Shown here: in pieces, positions 33,488 to 44,960 of the stretch
Layout: the number at the start of each line of letters is the position of its first letter
Position numbering within the stretch: position 1 is the first letter of the stretch
Source: Papio anubis
Lineage: Eukaryota; Chordata; Mammalia; Primates; Cercopithecidae
DNA: 64,000 nucleotides
Reading direction: 5' to 3'
Assembly (NCBI RefSeq): GCF_008728515.1
Contig: NC_044976.1
Span: forward strand, 209,251,467 to 209,315,466
The notes under the pieces: generated by a model
Seen by the model: the letters and a program-made list of their open reading frames with translations, nothing else
Databases searched by the model: none
Told to the model about the DNA's origin: nothing
Made by a program: the position numbers and the translations under genes

Positions 33488-35545
33488 GTGTATTGCTTAT
33501 ACACATCGGCATTGCTGCGGTGCGTCACCACCCCCGCTCCCCACCAGCTCTCATGTAGTTACTTGAGCTTGGACCCACCATTTGTGCCAGCTTTAAGAAT
33601 ATTTGTTTGTGCTTACTTGAGTTCCTGAAATGAACACGTCATAATTTTATTTCTGAAAACGTTTCTTAAAGAGACATTGTAAACAACTTAGTAAATCTAA
33701 AGAACAAAACAGCTAACAGCTTAGGTCTTGCATACCGAATTATAGCCTCTGGCCTGTTTTCATGGCTTCACCATTAATGTTTGTGTATCATGGCCATTCA
33801 GTTTCAGATGGATTCTTGCTTACTCTTTTTAACTACATATTATTTTTGTTTTTCCAAAGTATCATTCTTAAGCATTGCCTTTATAGAAGTAGATCTTAAG
33901 TTAGTATTGATTCTACAAAATAAAAGTCTGGTATAGAGTAGTTTGTCAATGGAAGGATAGATGGGAAGATTTGTTAAATGCATACTAACAAAGCTTCAAC
34001 TGTTGAAGAAGACAATGTATCTCCATAGGCTTATCTCAGGTCGGTGATTTTAAAGTGAAACTTACAACTTTTTCTTTCTAAAAAGCTATGATTTAATAGA
34101 CATTTTCTGGGCCAGGGCTTTTGTGGATACCATAAATTTGTGGTTTGTTTCCTTGTGAATTTTCTTTCCCACATAGATGGTAGCATCAATGTCATTTTTA
34201 AAGTAACTTCCAGAAAATGCTTTCTCTTGAAAGGACTATAACAAAAATTATATTCTTGGGACTACTATAGTTACTGGCTGTTTGAGACTTGAACATATAT
34301 CTAGTCATAAAGGGAAAATTATTACTCCTAGTAGGCATCTACTAATTTGTTGTTACAAGTTTGAAAAAATCCAACAGACTTTATCGAAATTCAATCAAAC
34401 TGATTGCCTCAGTATCACAGAAAGGATTCCTGGTCTAATGCACCAATGGATAAGCCAATAAAAAATACAATAGTACTGCAACCTTTGCCAAATTACGAGA
34501 AAAAACTGAGACAGGTTTCCCCAACAGCAAATGAGCAAATGGCAGAGTGATATGGACAATTCATGGTAAGTGCTAATTCAGAGGAACAGCAAATATAAAT
34601 CAACATTTCCCGAAGTGAATTGTGAGGAAGGAATACCCAAGGATATTAAGAAATGTTATACCCACAATTATTTTTAAACCTGTGATCATGTAAGTTTGGG
34701 AAACAGTGACTTAATGAAGCCAAACATTTTCCTTTGCTACAGTATTTCTCTGAGTTTTTATTATGTTACTAGGTGACTATAAATGGTGAATTCCCAGGAA
34801 AGGTAAGTGGCATAGACTAATGCTTACAAGAAGTCCAGTTTTGATAGAACATCTTGTAAGATGAGTATGCTATATAAATGATCTTATTTATTGATTAGGA
34901 TTAAGTTCAGCTGCAGGAGACAGAATGCTAAGCTTCAGTAATAGTGATTTTTCTCTCTCTTACACGTAAAAAGGTTTAGAAGCAGGCTAAGATGATATGC
35001 CATCTCCATGTAAGGACCCAAATCTCCTTCTGGTGTTCTACTCTGTCCATCATAGAATTTGATCCGTGTTGTTATCGTCTAATATGGCTGTTGGAGCTCC
35101 ACCCATCACATCTGTATTTCAAAAATAAGATGAAAGTGAGGGTGTTGTGTCACTTTTCTTTTAAAGGAGACTTTCCAGAAGTAGATTCAACACTTCCTTT
35201 TATTTCTCATTCCTGACTGCCAGAAAGATAGGAAATGCTGTATTTCCACTAGATGGTTACATGCACAGCTGAAAATAGAGGATTTCTTTATTTCAGAGAG
35301 AAAGGGAGAATGGATATTTTGTAGGCCATAAGAATCTATGCCATGTCTCAGAAATCACTAAAATAGATCATCAAAATAATACATAAACATTTATATTTGA
35401 TGTCGATACATTTAATTATTATTTACAATGGCCTTAGTTTGTTGTTTTACTGGCATTAATTTCTTAAAGTCATAACAAAAGAAAAGTGGAAGGGATAGGA
35501 TGTAAGATTGAACCACGTGGGAAAAATAAGTCAAGGAAAAATAAC
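33488..35545. other. unassigned unique sequence
   Basis: About 2 kb without a recognised repeat. Open frames are under 80 codons. Confidence 0.45.
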
Positions 35546-35876
35546 CGCCAGGTTCAGAGGTTCACATCTGTACTCCCAGCACTTTGGGAGGCCAAGGCAG
35601 GTGGGAGCATCACTTGAGCCCATGAGTTCTAGGCCAGCCTGGGCAACACAGTGAGACCTCATCCCTACACACACACATACATACACACACACAGACACAC
35701 ATACAGAAACATACACAAAACTAGCCAGGTGTTGGTGGTGCACGCCTGTAGTCCCAGCTACTCTAGAGGCTGAGGTGAGAGGATTGCTTGAGCTCGGGAT
35801 GTTGAGGCTGCAGTGAGCTGTGATCGCACCACTGCACTCCAGCCTTGGCAACAGAGCAAGCACCAGTCTCAAAAAG
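35546..35876 (+). mobile_element. old Alu (AluJ-like) with CA-expanded linker
   Basis: GCCAGGTTCAGAGGTTCACA, TTGAGCCCATGAGTTCTAGG and GGTGTTGGTGGTGCACGCCT, with GAGGTGAGAGGATTGCTTGA, are AluJ-type positions. Where the middle A-rich linker belongs (about 35665-35720) there is a CA/CATA repeat. Its tail is GA-rich and passes directly into a GGGGA array. Confidence 0.92.
35665..35720. repeat. CA/TACA microsatellite in the Alu linker
   Basis: ACACACACATACATACACAC and related units lie between the left and right Alu monomers, replacing the usual A-rich linker. Confidence 0.9.
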
Positions 35877-35934
35877 AGAAGAGAAAGAGGAGAGAGGAGA
35901 GGGGAGGGGAGGGGAGGGGAGGGGAGGGGAGGGG
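35877..35934. repeat. GA-rich tail and (GGGGA)6GGGG array
   Basis: An Alu tail turned into AGAAGAGAAAGAGG, then seven consecutive GGGG runs separated by single A (35901-35934). Seven G4 runs with one-base loops are well above the minimum for an intramolecular G-quadruplex. Confidence 0.93.
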
Positions 35935-36434
35935 CAATGTCGATTCATGGTAGCAAGAAGCTGATCCATTGAAAATATATAAGACAAAACCACCATTTAA
36001 CACAGTCTTCATCTCCATATTAAAAATACCCATTTAAGACTTTCTTGCATACATTTGCCTAATTATAATAGATATATCCACTCATCCATGGCTAAGGAGA
36101 CATTGTCCAAATTCAGAGGATTTTCATACCATTCAATAATAAAATTAGCTCTGACTCAGCTAAGGAGAAAATCACTACCCAAATGCTTTACAAAACGAGA
36201 GGGAGGAGTTGTGAGAAAATTTTTATACCATTCAAAATTATTCTGGAAATTCGTTGACCTCAAAATTGTCTCCTACTTGGCCTAGTCTTTTGTTCTGATA
36301 GGTTCTAACCCACAAAAAATTACATATACTTTATTTATTGATACTTTCCAAACATCCAGTTAGGAAAACTACAGTTGATTTTATATGATTTTAATGATCC
36401 AAAACAATTTTTAGAAAACTGTTACAATTCATGG
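35935..36434. other. unassigned sequence
   Basis: Nothing is recognised. Confidence 0.4.
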
Positions 36435-36570
36435 ACCGCTTAGTATTGTGAAGTGATCTACATATGTTATATCACTTTATCCTCATATTTTATCCCCATT
36501 TTTCAAATGGAAATTGAGGCACAGACAGATTAAATAACTTGCTTAATGTTCGCATTTAGGATGCAGCAGG
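36435..36570 (-). mobile_element. MIR SINE, reverse orientation
   Basis: TATCACTTTATCCTCATATT, TATCCCCATTTTTCAAATGG, AAATTGAGGCACAGACAGAT and TAAATAACTTGCTTAATG give the clear reverse MIR order. Confidence 0.75.
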
Positions 36571-37569
36571 TGCATGTTTTTCTTAGTTTCTGAATCCCTA
36601 TGGTGTATTTCTCTAACATGGAAAGAGACTGTTCATTTATTCAGAAGTCTTTATAACTATTTGAACACATTTCTGCAAGAGACTTTCAACATTCTCTGTT
36701 CGTGTATGATAAAACACAGGATGTCATATTTATTATCAAGAATAGATAAAATGTAACTTGACTCATTAAACTCACTATGGTATAAATATGTCATGGTGTT
36801 TCCACAGCACATACAGGAATACAGTTTTGACATTCTTGGTCCTTTAGGATTAAAAATAATTTTATCATCTACAAATAATTCCACCAAACTATAGCTACAG
36901 TATAGAGTTTTAAGAGATATTACTCGATTTCATCTTACAATCTTTGAGTGTTAGTCCTTATGGATTTTTAACAATTTATGGAACTTTCAACAATTTTAAG
37001 ACAAGAGATTGAATGCTAGTTTCAGCTGATTATATAAAAAAAGTGATGATGGATAAATGGTCTTTTAAAAATCAACATCTGTTCCCTATGTATCCTCTAG
37101 TTATATTTGCTTAGTTTACAATTCAGGCAAAATCTGGGCTGTTTTTAGCAAAGCCAACACATCAATGGAGGAAAACACTGAATACCATTCTGATTTTGCA
37201 TATTTACTTCACTGTCCCAGTAGTCTCTATTACTGGTGATGATTCAAGTATCATTGTAGCACTGAGATAAGACCAGCAGCCACATTCTTTCATCTACAGA
37301 CATTTCCTATTATAGGTGCAGCACACGCCTGGGCTTGAGTCCTAAAACAAACTTCAAATATGTCTGCATATAAAGGTTGTTGACTTCATCTCTTTGAATA
37401 CTAGAAACATCGTCAGGAGACACAAGACAATAAAATTCAGATGATACATAAAATATAATAAAAATATAGACATTTGTATCAATCTGTATTGTGCTGCAAA
37501 AGACAAAAAGAACCTATCAAATATTTTGACACTTTTCTCATAGTCTAAGCAAGTAGTTAAAATACAAGT
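36571..37569. other. unassigned sequence
   Basis: No repeat is recognised. Overlapping open frames on both strands are under 95 codons. Confidence 0.4.
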
Positions 37570-37772
37570 TTCTGAAGCAGTTTGATCTTGATTTGGCCGT
37601 AGAGCCTCCTTTACTAGCTGTGTGACTTTATGCAAACTGCTTAACCTCTTATTCCCTCAGTTTCCTGGCCTTTAAAATGAGATAATAATGGTATCTGCCT
37701 CATACATTATTTGCAAAACTTAAGACAGAATGCTGTTGGCAAGTGTCTAATAAATGTTAGCTATTTAACTAG
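37570..37772 (+). mobile_element. MIR SINE
   Basis: CTTTACTAGCTGTGTGACTT, GCAAACTGCTTAACCTCTTA, CCTCAGTTTCCTGGCC, AAAATGAGATAATAATGGTA and GTGTCTAATAAATGTTAGC are a textbook MIR series in sense orientation. Confidence 0.9.
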
Positions 37773-37803
37773 TTAACTGTAAATGTGAAGTTGTTACTAT
37801 TAG

Positions 37804-37863
37804 TTCTTGTTACTATTAGTAATAGATTAACTATTCTTGTTACTATTAGTAGTAGATGAAACT
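37804..37863. repeat. two-copy 30-bp imperfect tandem repeat
   Basis: TTCTTGTTACTATTAGT heads each 30-bp unit (37804-37833; 37834-37863), with about five differences in the second half. A partial TTGTTACTATTAG lies just upstream, so an older third unit is possible. Confidence 0.85.
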
Positions 37864-37978
37864 GGTATCCTCACTTGGCAAACCCTGGTTTTCTTATTGA
37901 AAGGTATCTGCTCCCTTTGTTATACATGGAACATCCATTTAATATAAATATGTTGAAATTCCTGGGAAAATAAATATA

Positions 37979-38501
37979 CAGCTGACCCTTGAGCAACATA
38001 AGGATTAGGGGCACTGATCCTCTGCACAGTCAAAAATCTGCATATAACTTTTGACTCCCCCAAAACATAACTGCCAATAGTTTACTGTTGACTGGAAGCC
38101 TACGAGTAACATAAACAGTGGATAAATGCGTATTTTGTTTGTTATATTAACACATATTTTGTTATATGTATTACATACTGTATTCTTACAACAAAGTAAG
38201 CTAGAGAAAAGAAAATGTTATTAAGAAAACCATTAGGAAGAGAAAATATGTTTATTATTTATTAAGTGGAAGTGAATTATCATAAAGATCTTCATCCTCA
38301 TTGTCTTCACACTGAGTGGCTGAAGAGGAGAAGAGAGAGAGGTTGGGTTGATCTTGCTGTCTCAGAGATAACAGAGGTGTCTGTGGAAGAGGTGAAAGTG
38401 GAGGCAGGAGAGGCAGGCACACTCGGTGTAATTTTCATTGAAAGAAATCTACATATAAATAGACCCAGGCAGTCAAACCCGTGTCATTCAAAAGTCAACT
38501 G
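37979..38501. mobile_element. Tigger-type (pogo/mariner) nonautonomous DNA transposon
   Basis: The left inverted repeat starts CAGCTGACCCTTGAGCAACA and the right end is the inverted GTCATTCAAAAGTCAACTG. TA precedes the left end as expected; after the right end the TA has become CA. At about 523 bp it is an internally deleted element. The 101-codon frame at 38266-38571 lies mostly in it and is not a gene. The subfamily may be Tigger3-like. Confidence 0.85.
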
Positions 38502-38571
38502 CATGCTCTTTTCAAAAATGTCATCTCATTTGTTGAGAAATCTGTTATCACCAGTCATCTATGAAGAGTAG

Positions 38572-38937
38572 TGATATAATCTGGCTCTGTCTTCCCACCC
38601 AAATCTCATCTTGAATTGTAATCCCCACGTGTTTAGGGAGGGATCTCCTGGGAGGTAGTTAGATCATGGCAGTGTGTCCCCTCATGCTGTTCTCATGACC
38701 ATGAGTGAGTTCTCATGTGATCTGATGGTTTTATAAAGGGATCTTCCGCTTTTTGCTTGGCACTTCTCCTTGCTTGCTGCCATGTGAAGAAGGATGTATT
38801 TTCTTCTTCCACTGCGCTTGTAAGTTTCCTGAGGCCTTCCCCGCCATATGGAACTATGAGTCAATTAAACCTCTTTCCTTTATAAGTTACCCAGTCTTGG
38901 GTATGTCTTTATTCACAGCATGAGGAAACGTAACACA
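38572..38937 (+). mobile_element. THE1/MST-type ERVL-MaLR solo LTR (copy 2)
   Basis: It runs from TGATATAATCTGGCTCTGTC to GAGGAAACGTAACACA, with TCTGATGGTTTTATAAAGGG and TCAATTAAACCTCTTTCCTT between. AGTAG flanks it on both sides (38567-38571; 38938-38942), a perfect 5-bp target duplication for a solo LTR. Confidence 0.94.
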
Positions 38938-38942
38938 AGTAG

Positions 38943-39877
38943 GTTTCCAATTATGGGATATCAGACATCCCTGACACAGGTACCATTTTTATATCTGTTG
39001 TGAACCCTAAGATTCAGGCCCAAAGGACAGCGAAGCTACAGAAAAAAAAAATGAGAAAATCAGAGCTGATCTAGCTTAGGAAAAATAATATTGATGAGGA
39101 AAACTCACTTTGACTACTTTCCAGTAAGGTAGAGAAAATGAGTGGCATGAATGAAAAATGATGCTTCATTTTGAAGTCATGGGAATGTAGCAGATTTCAT
39201 TATTAATCTCAGAAATTAAATTAAAGAAAATCTGAAGAAAGCAATCTGGTGCTTTTTAAATTCTTCATTAAAAAACAATTCGTTGTTTGAACTAGAATTT
39301 CCATCACTGAAAGATCCTAAAAGTTCTAAGAAAAGATAATTTCTTTTATTCAGGGAGAACCATGTATCTTTGCTAAGTTATTGCAAATATAAGTAAAGCA
39401 TTTTATTTTATCTTACAATATTATTTGGCAGGAGCAGGCAAAACCCTAGAAAGAGGGACTTCAGCCCAGTGTTTATCACCCTTGCTTTGAGAAGAAGCTG
39501 TTCCATATAATACGACTGTCTGACAAATGAAATTGAGGTCTTTAAGGATCCAAATTTGACCACATTTGATTAAAAATCTTCCTGAAATGTATTAAATACC
39601 CACAGCCCTTTTCAAATGGGAAATAAATAGCAGCATCTGACACCTTCTTGGGGACCCAGAATCATTGTAATATACTTATAGAAGCAGCATGTGCTGTTCT
39701 CAGCAGTGGCCTAGAACTTAATTTATAGAAAGTGTTGCAGCCATCTGCTTGCCTATTTGACTATTTGCTTCTTTTCCATAAAGCTAGCATTAAAAAGGCA
39801 TAGTTTTCTTACCTTTAAGGGTGACACTTTATAAAAAATAGTTTCTAAATGAAAGGCTTTCCTATCATCTAGTAGAC
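38943..39877. other. repeat-poor block
   Basis: No repeat is recognised. The text at 39420-39830 is uniform and free of mobile elements, which could reflect conserved noncoding DNA but proves nothing alone. Confidence 0.4.
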
Positions 39878-40024
39878 CTGGGCTTCTCAAAGCTGCCAGC
39901 ATCATCGCCCAGGAGCTTGTTAGAGGTGAAGATTCTCAAGTCCCACCCTGGCCCACTGAATCAGTCTGTGTTTTAACAAAATTCCTGGGTGATTTGTGGG
40001 CATCGTGATGTTTGAGAAGTGCTG
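39878..40024 (+). mobile_element. MER20 (hAT-Charlie MITE)
   Basis: GGCTTCTCAAAGCTGCCAGC, AGCTTGTTAGAGGTGAAGAT, CACTGAATCAGTCTGTGTTT and ATCGTGATGTTTGAGAAGTG reproduce the MER20 layout, including the inverted terminal TTCTCAAAG/TTTGAGAA. Some MER20 copies are reported to act as regulatory elements; nothing here shows that this one does. Confidence 0.85.
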
Positions 40025-41679
40025 ATCATCTTCTTCACTATCATCCTTACTGTCCTTTAACTTATCAGCAGAAACATGAGACAGCAGGTCCAATTCAACT
40101 CCAATAAACTCTCTTCTATTTGTATTTACACTAAATTTGTTGAAGGGGTGTAAAGGAAATGTTTTCCTGGTCAATTCAAGAAATTACAGAAAATATTTTC
40201 AGAAAGGATTTAAAAGAAAATGAAAAATCTATGTTTGTTTCATAAGGTAGAGGAAAAAGAGACAGTCCGACGAATTTGAAAAAGCAGTGTATTAAGCACT
40301 GCCCTTAACTACAATGTGAGCTTGGTCTAGTCATTGTCACTTTAAGCTGTGTGCCCCTCTGGAAACCTCTAAAGCTCCTTCCAATATAATAGTCATGATG
40401 ACGATGACATGCTTGTGCATGTGTAATAATCAGGCATTTTATCCAAGTCCTCGTTTATATTCTTTGAACCAAATTTCAGATACAAGCAATACGATGCCCT
40501 CCCAAAGAGGGGGATTTTCATTTGTAGCAAAGACTATAAAGTCATAGTAGCCAAGACTAGAATTTGGGGCTCTTGACTCAATGTTCAGACCCATACTGCT
40601 AATACATTCTTCAGGAAATAGTGTGTGAGTGAAAAATGTGCTGATATGGTCTTGAATTATGAACAGACAACCTAAATCTTTCCAGTTGCCCATATTTTAG
40701 CAATAGTCTTCAGATACCCCAGAATTATTCAGCACATAGTGCTGACATAGCCCATGACACACAGTTCATGACAGTGGCACATAGGTCATGACGAAATACT
40801 TTCATGAGATTAATTTTAAATGGAAAAGTTTACACTTAATAGTAGTATTATGGAAAATTCATCTGTCATTGTGAACATTCTAATTTATGTATTGACAGGT
40901 GTTATATGGTAACTTTTGCTTATGTCTTTGTTTTCTCTAAATCTCTCTTATAAGAAGTTAATATATTTTGTGGTGAAGGTTTGGACTATTATACTTGGCT
41001 TTTGTTTTGTTTTTCTGTGTTCAAATGAATTTATTTTACCTTTATGGTTTTTTTTCTTTCTATTCCTTAAGGTTTTCATCATTGTTCTTTTTTCAGCTTT
41101 TTTAATTCAATGATGTTTATTTTCTTTGTTTCTCTTAATAGAGGGAAACTATCACTAAAAATTAACCTCTCAATAAAGCTTTCGTCTTATCCTATGAGAT
41201 TGTATTTATAAATATATATTTTATTTCAGTATTCTCTCCATGACCAAATGAATATTTGGAGAAGTAGTTTTTAAATATGTAAAGAGTTAGAATTTCTAGT
41301 TTTATTAGAGTAAACTTAATGTCAAATTCTGCTGTAAATGTATTTTTAAAAATCTGAACTCTCCCCAGTTTTGTAAAGTAAATCCAACATGTTGAAATAG
41401 TCTTGTTTTTTTCTTTTCATTTCTTTCTTTTTTCTTTCAATGCCAACAGTTGTCAGTGATTTGAAAAATGCAATTTCACGCCAAGCATAGTACCAGTTTT
41501 TTTATTGTTAAATGAAAATATTATTTTTTCTTATAAATTTAATAAAACTCTCTAAGTTCCAATATTATAAGACATTGCCTTTTTAAGTAGAATTTAACTG
41601 TTTTTGAATTTAAAAGAAGGACAAAACGAATACTCTTTTACCTCTTCTGTTTATTTGTACAAAAAAATTAGTCAATTAG
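40025..41679. other. unassigned sequence
   Basis: No repeat is recognised. An AT- and T-rich stretch spans about 40920-41170. Confidence 0.4.
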
Positions 41680-41800
41680 TGTATTCTGTTGTATAGATTA
41701 CAAACTCTATCTTCAGGAAGCATGCCTGATTCACCTGTATGTACCTCTTCCTCTCCTCTATGCAAAAATTCAGTACAAAATCAATATTTCTCAAATTAGA
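41680..41800 (+). mobile_element. L2 LINE 3' fragment
   Basis: GTATAGATTACAAACTCTAT, then CTTCAGGAAGCATGCCTGAT and AATTCAGTACAAAATCAATA, match the sense L2 end at moderate divergence. Confidence 0.5.
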
Positions 41801-42339
41801 TTAAGTTAAAAGGATAAGGGATAATGGAAGAAATTCCATCTTGCCTCTAAGCCATAAAAATTAATTTTTGAACCAATCTTATTTACCTTTGTTTCTATCC
41901 TTTTCATAGCATAAAAGACTAGAACTGAATCTCAAAAGAAAGATTTGGAAAAAAAAAAAGAAAAAAAGAAGGAAGAAGATGCTATGTAATTTACTTAAAG
42001 CTTGGATGTTGGCCCACGTTGGTGGAGAAGTTAGGAATTGCTCTGTGTTTTCATTTTAAAGATTTTACCTACATCATCGCTTTTATGGAGGATGCATGTG
42101 ATATTCTATTTAAGATATGAGTCACAATATAAAATCTTAAAAAAATACCTGATTCCAGTAAATTCATTATTCTTTAGAATTTTGAAACTTAGAATAAAAT
42201 GTAGGCTGCCGTAGGCCATATAAATGAAGAGACCATCAAGGTTTATATCAGAAACAATGACCGTGCTTGGAATATGATTTTATTCTTTAGGCCCTTGGAA
42301 AATGGATACTTCCATATTTACTTGTAATATGCATTTATC
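41801..42339. other. unassigned sequence
   Basis: Nothing is recognised. An A/G-rich patch lies near 41950-41975. Confidence 0.4.
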
Positions 42340-42475
42340 CATTTAGTCATTGATTCATGAAATACCTATTGAGCTCCTATGTTCCAGAGACTGTTCTGCC
42401 CACTGGTGATGTACAGTGAACAACAACAACAACAACAACAAAATACAATCCTTCTGAGTCTTATTCATGGTCTTC
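42340..42475 (-). mobile_element. L2 LINE 3' end with (CAA)n
   Basis: TCATGAAATACCTATTGAGC, TCCTATGTTCCAGAGACTGT and GGTGATGTACAGTGAACAAC are the reverse L2 3' end. The AACAAC stretch at 42419-42441 is expanded to about seven CAA units. Confidence 0.75.
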
Positions 42476-43601
42476 TAGTCAAAGAAATGACTAGGAGCAA
42501 GAAAACACAGCATCCTAAGTGTTTTCCTCCTAAAACTACAAGTGAGAAAAGAGTATATAAAAGGAAGAAGAAATACTAATCACTAGCATTGGTATGATAA
42601 ACAAATAATAAATGTTACCCAGAAAACAGCCTGTGAAGAGGATAAGGAGTTGTAAATGTCTTGTCTCTCATGCCTACAAAATCATATCCAGCATGAAACA
42701 TGGGCTCTCTGCCACTATTACTTCCAGAGAAGAAATACGCTTCCAAAAGTTTTACCAATCTGTTCATTCTAAATTGCTATGGCTATTAGGAATTTCAGAA
42801 ATATCTTCCTATGTGAAAATATGGAAAATGTACTTTCAGAGCTAGCATGTTTCCATCATTCTTTTAAAGCTTAATACTGAATGAATTCAAAAGAATTCAG
42901 ATAAGTGGAAGGCATTTTAAAGTTAATTGCTTCATTGTAAAAATTACATTGCTCAGACTCAAGAGTAAAAGCCATTTCCTAGTTTTTGTCATGTCTTTCT
43001 TTCACTGTGTATCAGATGTCACTTCATTCATAAAGTCTGCAGTGATTTAACAGCCTTATTATGCAGTTGTTTCTAGTAATGCCCTTCACTCTTGACTTTG
43101 CAAATTGAAATAGGTTTTATTGATCTACATGCATTAAGTGTTTCCGACGCTCTTTGCCATATTCCACCTTGCTAGCAGTTCCTTAATAATGCTGACTTCA
43201 ACAGAAATGATGAGGCCTGTAATAAATCATGGCCTTCCAATAATGGCTTTGTAATGGTCAGGATAATCACGAAGTCATCATGCATTCCCAAAAGCATTTC
43301 TTAGCTTTTGAGCAAAAAATTATAGAGAGGTTTTCAGGTTTCTAGTTGTCTCTTTTTGAGAAATGGCTTCATTGTGAAATCCATTCATAATTTACCTAAC
43401 TCAGTGTTACACATATTTTCATTTAAACTTTAGATGAATTGCAATTTCCAAATCCACTTTCTCTCAATTAGGCAAGAATTTCCTTTACTATGTATAGACA
43501 AGACAAACTACAACTGAGATGAATACATTTTAATCTGATACATAAATATGTCCTTTGAACCTAGTCAGCATTAGGGGATTTTACTAACAGACTTTTTCTC
43601 T
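42476..43601. other. unassigned sequence, candidate conserved block
   Basis: No repeat is recognised. The stretch 43110-43320 is repeat-free and moderately complex (CCTTAATAATGCTGACTTCA, CAATAATGGCTTTGTAATGG). Confidence 0.4.
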
Positions 43602-43632
43602 CACACACACACACACACATACACACACACAC
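43602..43632. repeat. (CA)n microsatellite with one TACA interruption
   Basis: Two CA runs of about nine and six units are split by TA. Confidence 0.95.
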
Positions 43633-43744
43633 CCCTGGAATTTATTGACAGGTCAGAGTCTGCTTATAGATTGACCAGTGGGTAAGATAAGGAAACATCA
43701 TTTTAATTGCCCTTTTTACATTATGACTAGCATTTTTCCTCAAC

Positions 43745-44030
43745 ATTGATTATAAGCATTTTCAAGCATAATGAAAAGTTGGAAGAATGTTACAATCAAC
43801 GTCTATAAACCCACGTTTTTTAGTCAATAATTTACATTGTGATAATCTTATAATACCACATATGTGTCCCTTTGTCCATCTAACAATCTGTCATATTTTT
43901 TGATGCATTTCAAACTTAGTTGTAGACATCTATATGTTTTCCCCTAAATGCTTTAGCAGGCATATCAATGTAACAAATTTTTATGTTTTTGTGTTTTTTA
44001 GCAGTTTCTCAGGAGGGATCATTCCAGGTG
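43745..44030. mobile_element. L1M 3' UTR relic
   Basis: CATAATGAAAAGTTGGAAGA, TTTAGTCAATAATTTACATT, TAGTTGTAGACATCTATATG and CCCCTAAATGCTTTAGCAGG follow an L1M 3'-UTR order. I do not fix the strand. Confidence 0.6.
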
Positions 44031-44271
44031 ATCTTAAAGTTTGTAAGCTATTTAAAATTCTAGTCTAGTTGTACTTGCCTCTGCAAAAATCTAATATTCT
44101 CCATTTCCTATTTGGCTTCATCCACTGCTTCTTTGAGCCTGGTGCTAACTGTCCTGTCTCTATGTTCACATCTCTATCCCTTTTCCCTCCACCACACTGA
44201 CTTATTTGTACAACCATGAATCAGTAAGAGTTCTTGAAACTAACTTGCTTATAGCTGTGTAGTATAGAAGG

Positions 44272-44671
44272 TGATACGGTTTGGCTCTGTGTCCCTACCC
44301 AAATCTCATGTTGAATTGTGATACTGAGTGTTGGAGTGGGGCCTAGTGGGAGGTGATTGGATCATGGAGGTGGTTTCTAATGGTTTAGCACCACCCCCCT
44401 AGTGCTGTCTCATGAGTGAGTGCTCACAAAATCTGGTTGTTTAAAAGTGGGTAGCACTTCCCCTTTTGTGCTCTCTCTCTCTCTCCTGCTGGTCATGTGA
44501 AGATGTGTTTGCTTCCCTTTCATCTTCCTCCATGATTTTAAGTTTCCTGAGGCCTTTCCAACCATGCTTCCCATGCAGCCTCCAGAATTATGAGCCAATT
44601 AAACCTCTTTTCTTTATAAATTACCCAGTCTTGGGCAGTTCTTTATAGCAATGTGAGAATGGATTAATACA
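44272..44671 (+). mobile_element. MST-type ERVL-MaLR solo LTR (copy 3)
   Basis: It runs from TGATACGGTTTGGCTCTGTG to GTGAGAATGGATTAATACA. It is about 30 bp longer than the other two copies, with a GTTTCTAATGGTTTAGCACC block typical of MSTA/MSTB. GAAGG before and GATGG after are a 5-bp target duplication with one change. Confidence 0.92.
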
Positions 44672-44744
44672 GATGGTATGAGATCACTACCAGGAAGACA
44701 ATTAAAAGCCATGGAAGATTACAGATGATGAAAGGGAAGGCGAG

Positions 44745-44960
44745 TTGAGAAAGTGCCCAGCACAATGTCTGACACATAAATGATTCTTGATAAACATTTA
44801 TGGCATGAAGGAGGTAAACAGAGAGAAGAGGAAGGAGGAAATGGAAAGGAGTTAGAGAGGGGCAGCACTAGCTAGGATAGTGTGTGAAGGCTTCTTAGAA
44901 GAGCTAACATTTACTTGAGTGGGATTTTGCAGAGAATGTAGGTAAAACTCATCTGAACAG
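44745..44960. mobile_element. L2 LINE relics
   Basis: 44750-44815 (AAGTGCCCAGCACAATGTCT, TTGATAAACATTTATGGC) is a sense L2 3' end. 44875-44960 (GAAGGCTTCTTAGAAGAGCT) reads like L2 in reverse, so the two may be separate relics. Confidence 0.45.

Noticed and set aside
38266..38571. 101-codon open frame
   Set aside because: Most of it is the internal part of a nonautonomous Tigger element.
8663..44671. A provirus bounded by MaLR LTRs
   Set aside because: Each LTR has its own target duplication, and no gag/pol/env-like sequence lies between them.
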